DNA from: Chloroflexia bacterium
Lineage (GTDB): Bacteria > Chloroflexota > Chloroflexia > QHBQ01 > JADMIH01
DNA length: 7,491 bases
Reading direction: 5' to 3'
NCBI GenBank assembly: GCA_025927935.1
Contig: JAICKM010000335.1
Coordinates: forward strand, 1-7,491
Below are positions 1-6,313 of this stretch, piece after piece. The number at the start of each line of letters is the position of its first letter. Position 1 is the first letter of the stretch. The notes below the pieces were generated by a model. That model did not search any database. It worked only from the letters and a program-made list of their open reading frames with translations, and was not told the origin of the DNA. Position numbers and translations under genes: made by a program.

Positions 1-10
1 GGTTGGGCAT
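1..10 (-). CDS. Start of a minus-strand gene, cut by the left edge
   Basis: Only the first three codons (Met-Pro-Asn) are inside the window, so the product cannot be named. The start is supported by context rather than by protein sequence. Reading the minus strand, an AGGAG Shine-Dalgarno sequence (plus-strand CTCCT at 21-25) lies 10 nt before the ATG at 10-8, and a good sigma-70-like promoter lies just upstream of that. The gene diverges from the P-loop ATPase gene at 304, so the two could share a control region. It could be an accidental ATG, but promoter, SD and start fall in the right order and at sensible distances. Confidence 0.45.
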
Positions 11-47
11 GGGGTTCGGTCTCCTGCGACCCGGGCGCGTGGGCACC

Positions 48-76
48 ATTGTAGCACACCCGGCGCGGAGTGACAA
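48..76 (-). promoter_or_regulatory. Sigma-70-type promoter for the leftward gene
   Basis: On the minus strand, a -35 box TTGTCA (76-71, five of six to TTGACA) is followed after exactly 17 nt by a -10 box TACAAT (53-48, five of six to TATAAT). The predicted transcription start is near 41, which gives a leader of about 31 nt before the ATG at 10 with an AGGAG element inside it. The match quality and spacing are seen directly; activity is inferred. Confidence 0.6.
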
Positions 77-303
77 GTAGGTGTAGTGCCAGTCCCGGTG
101 GATCGCGCCTATCGCAACACACAGTTACGCTTTCTGGCTGCTGGACTATTCAGCTATTCCTTTTCGATGAGGAAGTGATCATTTTTCGCGGTTTTCGGTG
201 ACTCGCGCCTTGGTTGCACAAGATTTAGGCTATGTCTTCTCGGCCCTTCCCACGATTTTTGTGTTTTTAGGCGACCGTATATGCCGCGCCAGGAACAGTA
301 CTG
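77..303. other. Intergenic region between divergent genes
   Basis: About 230 nt with visibly lower GC than the rest of the window, as is usual for a regulatory intergenic region. No convincing ORF or RNA gene was seen. On the plus strand an AGGAA element at 291-295, 8 nt before the ATG at 304, is a good ribosome binding site. Possible plus-strand promoter boxes (TTGCAC at 214-219, TATATG at 278-283) do not pair at an acceptable spacing, so no rightward promoter is called. Confidence 0.4.
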
Positions 304-771
304 ATGGCAACACTACATCTCATGTGCGGGCTGCCCTGTGCCGGCAAAACAACTCTCGCGCGCCATCTGGAGCGGGAGTATTCCGCGCTGCGCCTGACTC
401 CCGATGACTGGCATACCCGGCTGTTCGGTCAAGATGCGGAAGAGGACCGACATGATGCCCGGCACGCCTTAATCGAGTCCCTGCTCTGGGATCTGGCGGC
501 GCGCATGCTGGTATTGGGCGTGAATGTGATCCTGGATTATGGATTCTGGGGCCGCAGCGAACGCGAAGATTACCGGGCGCGGGCGGCCCGGTTAGGCGCA
601 AGTAGCGAACTCCATTTTTTGAACGTACCGGAAGAGGTACTCTTAGGACGCCTGGCGACAAGAAATGCCCAACTGCCCGAAGGCGCATTCTTTATTCCCG
701 AGGCCAAGTTCACGGAGTACATACCGAAGTTCCAGCCGCCGTCACACGAGGAACTTGAACGGCGCGAATAA
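304..771 (+). CDS. Small P-loop ATPase / kinase-like protein (AAA_33 type)
   Basis: A complete 155-residue protein of the small P-loop NTP-binding family that is often annotated 'ATP-binding protein' or AAA_33 and is related to zeta-toxin and antibiotic/nucleoside phosphotransferase folds. The Walker A motif GLPCAGKTT spans residues 9-17, close to the N-terminus. A hydrophobic strand ending in Asp78 (VILDYG, 75-80), followed by the family-typical FWGRSERE segment (81-88), fits the Walker-B/substrate region. An Arg-containing segment near 115-121 (GRLATRN) resembles the lid that contacts ATP phosphates. No signal peptide or membrane segment is visible, so it is probably cytoplasmic. The family is thought to phosphorylate small molecules, but the substrate cannot be told from sequence. 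An AGGAA element 8 nt upstream supports this ATG. It is probably monocistronic, or loosely linked to the FAD gene 193 nt downstream. No antitoxin-like partner precedes it, which argues against a zeta-type toxin. Confidence 0.85.
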   Translation: MATLHLMCGLPCAGKTTLARHLEREYSALRLTPDDWHTRLFGQDAEEDRHDARHALIESLLWDLAARMLVLGVNVILDYGFWGRSEREDYRARAARLGASSELHFLNVPEEVLLGRLATRNAQLPEGAFFIPEAKFTEYIPKFQPPSHEELERRE

Positions 772-964
772 GAGAGATCAGCAAGCTAATGTCGCCTATA
801 CACCAGAAGAGCCGGCCTCTGTCCCGGCGGCCGGCCCTATTGAACCACCCGCCTCACCGGACTGTACAGATGGTAGCAGATTCCACGCCGTTTGCTGCAT
901 TACACCCACATCGATCCCCCTGCCGGTAACAGAATACGTGAGCCAAAGAAAGGGATCCATCCAG
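772..964. other. Intergenic gap before the FAD oxidoreductase gene
   Basis: 193 nt with no supported gene. The reading frame of the downstream gene stays open through it and back to 665, but the conceptual peptide is low-complexity, lacks homology-like features and overlaps the ATPase gene, so it is not counted as coding. A GC-only inverted repeat lies at 811-835. No convincing promoter was found. A GGGA-type SD sits at 952-955, 9 nt before the ATG at 965. Confidence 0.4.
811..835 (+). repeat. GC inverted repeat, possible weak terminator or attenuator
   Basis: GCCGGCC (811-817) and GGCCGGC (829-835) form a perfect 7-bp stem with an 11-nt loop, 40 nt after the stop codon of the ATPase gene. 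No T-run follows (CTATT), so it is not a textbook intrinsic terminator. The sequence is also simple enough to occur by chance in GC-rich DNA. Confidence 0.3.
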
Positions 965-2383
965 ATGGCACGGACTTTCGCCACTATGCGCGTGCACAAC
1001 GGAACCAAGCTGCTCGGTGAGCACGCCGTCGTGATCGGCGGCAGTATCGCGGGATTGCTCGCCGGGCGCGTCCTGGCCGATTATTTTCGGGACGTGACCA
1101 TTGTCGAACGAGACTCGTTGCCCGACCGTGTCGCCCCGCACAAGGGGGTGCCGCAGGGCCGGCACGCGCACGGCCTGCTGGGGTTAGGCCAGCAGGTCAT
1201 GACCCGCTATTTTCCAGGGTTGTTCGAGGAGCTACGCGCACAAGGCGCCACCCCGGTCGATCTCGGCTATGACACGGGCTGGTATCAGGCCGGGTGCTGG
1301 CGGGCGCGCGTCGACAGCGGCATGGTTGCCTCGCTGCAAAGCCGGCCCTTGCTCGAAACCGCCGTGCGCCGCCGGGTGCAGACCGTGCCCAACGTGCGAT
1401 TCCTGACCGGGCACACGGCGACCGCCCTCCAGGCGAACGCCGGCCGTACCCGCATCACGGGGGTGCATGTCCAACCACAGGCCGGAGCGGGCGGCGCGAT
1501 CCTGCCCGCGGACCTGGTGGTCGATACGAGTGGGCGCGGGTCGCGGGCACCGCAATGGCTGGAGGCCCTGGGCTATCCCCGCGTGGAAGAAACACATGTC
1601 AAGATGGATGTCGGCTATACCACCTGCTTTTTCCGCCGCCCGCCGGGGTTTGCGGCCACTTGGAAAATGCTCATCCTGATTCCGCAGCCCCCGCATGAGA
1701 CCCGCATGGGATTGCTGCTGCCGATGGAGGGCGATCAATGGATGGTCTCGTTGTGTGGCTGGCACCGCGATTATGCCCCGACCGATGCCGACGGGTTTCT
1801 GGAATATGCCCGGAGCCTGCCCGTCCCCGATCTGTATCAGGCGATCAAAGATGCCGAGCCGGTCACGCCCATTGTCGTCCATAAGATCCCGTCCAACCAG
1901 TGGCGGCATTACGAACGGATGGCCCGCTTCCCGGAGGGGCTGGCGATCCTGGGCGACGCGCTATGCAGCTTCAACCCGACCTACGGCCAGGGCATGACCG
2001 CCGCGGCTCTCGACGTAACGGTGCTGGAAACCTGTTTGCGCCGCCACGCCGCGGGCCGGGCGGCCAGTCTCGATGGGTTGGCCGCCCGCTATCGCCGCAA
2101 GGTGGCGGGGGCGGTCGCTACCCCGTGGCTGCTGGCAACCGTGGAGGACTTCCGTTACCCGCAAACGGAGGGCCGCCGCCCGCCCGTCACGCCCCTGCTG
2201 CACTGGTACCTGGACAAACTGTACGCCGCCACCGAGCATGACCCGCGCCTCGTTACCCGGTTCTTGCAGGTGATGCACATGCACAGTTCCCCGGCCACGC
2301 TGTTCGTGCCGCATATTGCCTTCCGTGTGTTGACGGCGCGTTTGCGCTACCCGCAGCAAACGGCGAAACCGGTCCCGGCATAG
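965..2383 (+). CDS. FAD-dependent oxidoreductase (monooxygenase-like)
   Basis: A complete 472-residue flavoprotein of the NAD(P)/FAD-dependent oxidoreductase superfamily (p-hydroxybenzoate-hydroxylase/halogenase-like group). The N-terminal Rossmann motif AVVIGGSIAGLLAGRVLAD (residues 21-39) ends at an acidic ribose-binding strand, TIVERD (45-50). PQGRHAHGLLGLG (63-75) is characteristic of this subgroup. A DG-like motif, ADLVVDTSGRGS, lies at 182-193. The GD motif GLAILGDALCSFNPTYGQGM lies at 325-344, with Asp331 positioned for the FAD ribityl/pyrophosphate. The tryptophan-halogenase WxWxIP signature is absent. The likely reaction is flavin-dependent hydroxylation or reduction of a hydrophobic small molecule; the substrate is unknown. 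ATG 965 was chosen because GGGA (952-955) lies 9 nt upstream and the FAD motif then starts at residue 21; ATG 986 has no SD. No biosynthetic partners lie beside it. It seems to end its transcription unit, because a strong hairpin follows 17 nt after the stop. Confidence 0.88.
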   Translation: MARTFATMRVHNGTKLLGEHAVVIGGSIAGLLAGRVLADYFRDVTIVERDSLPDRVAPHKGVPQGRHAHGLLGLGQQVMTRYFPGLFEELRAQGATPVDLGYDTGWYQAGCWRARVDSGMVASLQSRPLLETAVRRRVQTVPNVRFLTGHTATALQANAGRTRITGVHVQPQAGAGGAILPADLVVDTSGRGSRAPQWLEALGYPRVEETHVKMDVGYTTCFFRRPPGFAATWKMLILIPQPPHETRMGLLLPMEGDQWMVSLCGWHRDYAPTDADGFLEYARSLPVPDLYQAIKDAEPVTPIVVHKIPSNQWRHYERMARFPEGLAILGDALCSFNPTYGQGMTAAALDVTVLETCLRRHAAGRAASLDGLAARYRRKVAGAVATPWLLATVEDFRYPQTEGRRPPVTPLLHWYLDKLYAATEHDPRLVTRFLQVMHMHSSPATLFVPHIAFRVLTARLRYPQQTAKPVPA

Positions 2384-2400
2384 GCCGGACGATGGACTAA

Positions 2401-2438
2401 ACAGGCCCCGGCGCGAACCCCACGCCGCCGGGGCTTGT
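2401..2438 (+). terminator. GC-rich terminator hairpin after the oxidoreductase gene
   Basis: ACAGGCCCCGGCG (2401-2413) pairs with CGCCGGGGCTTGT (2426-2438): 13 bp with one G-U pair and a 12-nt loop. The core is nine perfect G-C/C-G pairs. It begins 17 nt after the stop codon. The only T-rich stretch (TTGT) is inside the stem foot, so it departs from a classical T-tract terminator, but position and stability fit transcription termination between two units. It could also act on leftward transcripts, where TGTTTAG follows the stem. Confidence 0.6.
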
Positions 2439-2535
2439 CTATGCCGTGCCGCACTGCATCCTCGCCGTGCCTACTTCCTCGCTGCCTGGCGCCCGGTCTA
2501 CTCCGAACGGCGCCCCCATGTCCCACCTGATGCCC

Positions 2536-2564
2536 TTGGCAATTGTGCGTTTCGGTGCTATCAT
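2536..2564 (+). promoter_or_regulatory. Extended -10 promoter of the galT operon
   Basis: TTGGCA (2536-2541, five of six to the -35 consensus) and TATCAT (2559-2564, five of six to the -10 consensus) are separated by exactly 17 nt. TG one base before the -10 box (2556-2557) makes it an extended -10. The predicted start is near 2571, giving a leader of about 64 nt. This placement rules out translation starts upstream of about 2571, even though the galT frame is open back to 2446. Confidence 0.7.
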
Positions 2565-2570
2565 GATCGC
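2557..2570. promoter_or_regulatory. Palindrome over the galT -10 box, possible operator
   Basis: GCTATCATGATCGC is an interrupted palindrome (GC.ATCATGAT.GC) covering the -10 box and the start of transcription, where a repressor would block RNA polymerase. The inner 8 bp are perfectly symmetric, with one mismatched pair outside. No regulator family is recognised from it, and part of the symmetry comes from the promoter box itself. Confidence 0.25.
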
Positions 2571-2614
2571 GCTGCCTGGAGCAGGCCGATTCCGCAGGGA
2601 GCCGCCCCTGAGAC

Positions 2615-2620
2615 GGGAGG
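2615..2620 (+). promoter_or_regulatory. galT: Ribosome binding site of galT (long spacing)
   Basis: GGGAGG at 2615-2620 is the only strong SD in the leader. It is 14 nt from ATG 2635, longer than usual. It also directly abuts an out-of-frame ATG at 2621 that would encode only Met-Ile-Pro before a stop at 2630-2632, with the galT ATG starting 2 nt later. GATTCCG occurs twice in this leader (2588-2594 and 2623-2629), and a small CAGGG/CCCTG hairpin (2595-2610) lies just before the SD. Whether any of these tunes translation is speculative. Confidence 0.45.
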
Positions 2621-2634
2621 ATGATTCCGTAGCG

Positions 2635-3695
<1,061 letters not shown>

Positions 3696-3699
<4 letters not shown>

Positions 3700-4739
3700 T
3701 CCGCCGCGCCGCCGATCTGTTACAGCAGATCCGGGCCATCCACGAGGCCATCCGCGCCGCCGTCGTGGCCGCCTGCGAAGACACCGCGCTCGAAGCACTG
3801 GCAAGCGTCGCCTCCGACGCGCCGGGCGACACCATCTACGCCATCGACCGCGTGTCGGAGGAGGTGTTGCTGGAGCATTTTCAGGATCTCGCGCAGCAAT
3901 GGTCCTGCATCCTGATCGCGGAAGGACTCGGCGCCACCGGGACCGCCATATTGCCCGCGGGCAGCGACCCGGCGCAGGCGGAGCTACGCATCATCGTCGA
4001 TCCTATCGACGGCACGCGCGGGCTGATGTACCAGAAACGTTCAGCCTGGATCTTAACCGGGATCGCGCCCAACCGCGGCCCGGCGACCAGTCTCCGCGAC
4101 ATCGAAGTGGCCGTGCAGACCGAGATCCCGCTGGTCAAACAGTATCTGAGCGATTGCCTCTGGGCCGTCAGCGGGACAGGGATCGGCGGCGAGCGCTACA
4201 ACCGGCTGACCGGCGCGCGCCGGCCCCTGGCGCCCCGGCCCTCGCAAGCAACCACCTTCGCCCACGGCTACGGCCAGATCGTGCGGTTCTTCCCCGGCAC
4301 CCGCGCCGAACTGGCCGCCCTCGACGACGCCGTCGCCGCGACGACGCTGGAGCCGCCGCAGCCGGGCAAGGCCGGCGCCTTTGAAGACCAGTACGCCTCC
4401 ACCGGCGGGCAACTCTATGAGTTGATGATGGGCCACGACCGCTGGATCGCCGATATCCGCCCGCTGACTGCGCCGCTGGTGCGGGCACGCGGCCAGGCCC
4501 TGGGTCTCTGCTGCCATCCCTACGATCTCTGCACGGAACTGATCGCGCGGCAGGCCGGGGTGCTGGTGACGGATGCGCAGGGCCGGCCCCTGGACGCTCC
4601 CCTCGATGTCACGGCGGATGTCACCTGGGTTGGCTACGCGAACGCGGCGATCCAGGCCCAGGTGGCCCCTGTGCTGGCGCGCCTCCTTCGGGAACGGGGA
4701 TGGCTACCCCCTGCGGAACCGAGCGATGTGGGACTTTGA
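3696..4739 (+). CDS. Inositol-monophosphatase-superfamily sugar phosphatase
   Basis: A complete 347-residue protein of the Mg2+-dependent, Li+-sensitive phosphatase superfamily (IMPase/FBPase/bisphosphate nucleotidase). The signature [12 protein letters not shown] (101-112) supplies metal ligands Asp102 and Asp105. Glu76 in LIAEGLG fits the first-metal glutamate, and Asp51 in YAIDRVSEE fits the upstream Asp. The C-terminal WDxAAG motif is replaced by [15 protein letters not shown] (274-288), where Asp277 is the probable third ligand, so this is a divergent subfamily. It is longer than typical IMPases (about 260-280 residues), with extra sequence around 175-260. Translation is coupled to galT (ATGA overlap), with GAGGGA (3683-3688) 7 nt upstream. 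From the operon, it probably dephosphorylates a sugar-1-phosphate made by the kinase, since some IMPases accept galactose-1-phosphate. Nucleotidase activity cannot be excluded. Confidence 0.82.
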
Positions 4740-6189
4740 GCAACCGCCGCGCTACCGGCTGCCGGACCTGGCGCGCTTCCTGACGCTGTTGAACGCCCAG
4801 GCGAGCTTCTTTGCGCCGGACCGGCCCCTCTACCTGGCCCGCGCGCCGGGCCGCCTCGACCTGATGGGCGGCATCGCCGATTACTCCGGCGCGCTGGTGC
4901 TGCAACTGCCCCTGGCCCTCGCCACCCGCGTGGCCGCCCAGCTTACCGCCGAGCCGGTATTCGTCGTGTGTAACCCCGCGCACACGGCAGAGGGCGGGCC
5001 GGAGATCACGCTGCCGCTCGCCGAGCTAACGCCTGCCGATGCGCCGCTGAGCTATCCGGCGGCGCACCGGCTGTTGACCGCCGAACCGGCGCGCAGGTGG
5101 CTGGCTTACGTCGCCGGGGTCCTGGTTGTCTTGCAGCGCGAGCAAGGGTTGCGCCTGCCGGGAGGGCTGCGGTTGTTGATCGACTCCGACGTGCCCATCG
5201 GCAAAGGCGTGAGTTCGTCCGCCGCGCTGGAAGTGGCGACTATGCAGGCGATTTGCGCCGCCGCCGGCTGGACGCTCGACGGGCGCACACTGGCGCTGCT
5301 CTGCCAGCGGGTGGAGAATCTCGTCGCCGGTGCCCCGTGCGGCGTGATGGACCAGATGGCCTCGGCCTGCGGAGAACAGGACCGCCTGCTGGCCCTGCTC
5401 TGCCAGCCGGCTGAATTGCAGCCTTCCGTGGCCTTGCCGCCGGAGCTGGAGGTCTGGGGCATCGACTCCGGCATCCATCACGCGGTGACGGGCGCCGATT
5501 ATGGGTCCGTGCGGGTGGGCGCCTTCATGGGCTACCGGATCATCGCTGCCGCCGCCGGGCTGCCCGCGACACCGCGGGAACCCGGCCGGGTCGCCGTGGC
5601 CGATGCCCAATGGCAGGGCTATGTCGCCAATATCGCGCCCGCTGTCTGGGAAAGCACCTACCGCGCCCAGGTTCCGCGCACCATGGATGGGGCGACGTTC
5701 CTGGCCCGCTACGGCGGATCGACCGATAGTGTGACCCGCGTCGATCCTGAACGGACCTACGCAGTGCGGGCGGCCACGGCGCACCCGATCTATGAGCATC
5801 ACCGTGTGCGCCTCTTTCGCGCCTTGCTGGAGAAGCCCCGGCTGACAGAGGAAGACCGGCAGCTGCTGGGCGAATTGATGTACCAGTCGCATGCCAGTTA
5901 CAGCGCGTGCGGATTGGGGGCTGAGGGAACGGACCGCCTGGTGGCCCTGGCCCGCGAGGCCGGGCCGGCGGCGGGGGTCTATGGCGCCAAGATCACCGGG
6001 GGCGGCAGCGGCGGCACGGTCGCGGTGCTGGCCCGGCGCGGCCAGGGCGCGGCCATCGCGACGCTCGCCGCGCGGTATATCGACGAAACCGGGCGCCCGG
6101 CCACGGTCCTGGGCGGCTCGTCGCCGGGCGCCGTGCAGTTTGGCTCCGCGCGGCTGCGCGCCACCCAGGGCAAACCCGACTCAACCTGA
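4726..6189 (+). CDS. GHMP sugar kinase, L-arabinokinase-like
   Basis: A complete 487-residue kinase that would phosphorylate a sugar at C1 using ATP. GHMP motif I is RAPGRLDLMGGIADYSG (39-55), motif II is PIGKGVSSSAALEVA (157-171) and motif III is YGAKITGGGSGGTVAVL (419-435). The catalytic Asp is probably Asp209 in GAPCGVMDQMAS (202-213). Canonical galactokinases carry a GEHTDY-type element in motif I and are about 380-400 residues long. Here GGIADY replaces it, removing the Glu-His that contacts galactose. These features, plus CQPAE (226-230), WGIDSGI (244-250), VGAFMG (264-269), SYSACGLG (391-398) and the GSSPGA C-terminal block (464-469), recall the kinase domain of plant L-arabinokinase ARA1 from memory. 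ATG 4726 overlaps the phosphatase gene by 14 bp, with only a weak GGA SD, which suggests translational coupling. Substrate could be L-arabinose, D-galactose or another sugar. It is usually annotated simply as galactokinase or GHMP kinase. Confidence 0.87.
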   Translation: MWDFEQPPRYRLPDLARFLTLLNAQASFFAPDRPLYLARAPGRLDLMGGIADYSGALVLQLPLALATRVAAQLTAEPVFVVCNPAHTAEGGPEITLPLAELTPADAPLSYPAAHRLLTAEPARRWLAYVAGVLVVLQREQGLRLPGGLRLLIDSDVPIGKGVSSSAALEVATMQAICAAAGWTLDGRTLALLCQRVENLVAGAPCGVMDQMASACGEQDRLLALLCQPAELQPSVALPPELEVWGIDSGIHHAVTGADYGSVRVGAFMGYRIIAAAAGLPATPREPGRVAVADAQWQGYVANIAPAVWESTYRAQVPRTMDGATFLARYGGSTDSVTRVDPERTYAVRAATAHPIYEHHRVRLFRALLEKPRLTEEDRQLLGELMYQSHASYSACGLGAEGTDRLVALAREAGPAAGVYGAKITGGGSGGTVAVLARRGQGAAIATLAARYIDETGRPATVLGGSSPGAVQFGSARLRATQGKPDST

Positions 6190-6280
6190 ACGACCCCGTA
6201 ACACTTTCCAGGATCGTGGCTCGTATCGGATCTATGCTATGTCCCGATTGCGCTGACGGCTTACACGGCGGCGGCGATGC
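6190..6280. other. Short gap after the sugar operon
   Basis: No convincing terminator hairpin was found between the kinase stop and the next promoter. Only short direct repeats are visible (GGATC twice around 6211-6231, ACGGC twice around 6256-6270). Transcription of the sugar operon could therefore read into the regulator gene. Confidence 0.35.
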
Positions 6281-6307
6281 TTGAAGTTTGGGTCGAGGTT
6301 CTATAAT
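6281..6307 (+). promoter_or_regulatory. Promoter of the MalT-like gene, predicted leaderless
   Basis: A perfect TATAAT (6302-6307) is preceded by TTGAAG (6281-6286), four of six to the -35 consensus, with a short 15-nt spacer. Counting from the -10 box places +1 at 6314, the A of the ATG. No SD is present at a usable distance (GAGG at 6295-6298 ends 15 nt before the ATG and upstream of the predicted start). Together this predicts a leaderless mRNA. Confidence 0.5.
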
Positions 6308-6313
6308 TGATTT

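Noticed and set aside
304..771. Zeta-type toxin of a toxin-antitoxin pair
   Set aside because: The P-loop fold is compatible, but there is no small antitoxin gene beside it, and the FWGRSERE-type segment fits general small-molecule kinase-like ATPases.
665..964. 100-residue N-terminal extension of the FAD oxidoreductase
   Set aside because: It would overlap the ATPase gene by over 100 nt and has low-complexity sequence; the SD and the Rossmann motif position favour ATG 965.
1232..1909. 225-codon open frame on the minus strand
   Set aside because: It lies wholly inside the FAD oxidoreductase gene, antisense; such frames are expected in high-GC coding DNA and its translation shows no domain motifs.
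2446..2634. 63-residue N-terminal extension of GalT
   Set aside because: It would span the promoter at 2536-2564, and GalT family members start near the WHPLREEW segment.
4573..4725. 51-residue N-terminal extension of the sugar kinase
   Set aside because: It lies inside the phosphatase gene in another frame, is arginine-rich as frame-shifted GC-rich DNA usually is, and is not needed for the GHMP fold.
5026..5892. 288-codon open frame on the minus strand
   Set aside because: Antisense to the well-supported kinase gene, no recognisable motifs, a GC-content artefact.
4726..6189. Canonical galactokinase (galK)
   Set aside because: GHMP motifs are present but motif I lacks the GEHTDY-type sugar-binding element and the length is too great; called arabinokinase-like instead.
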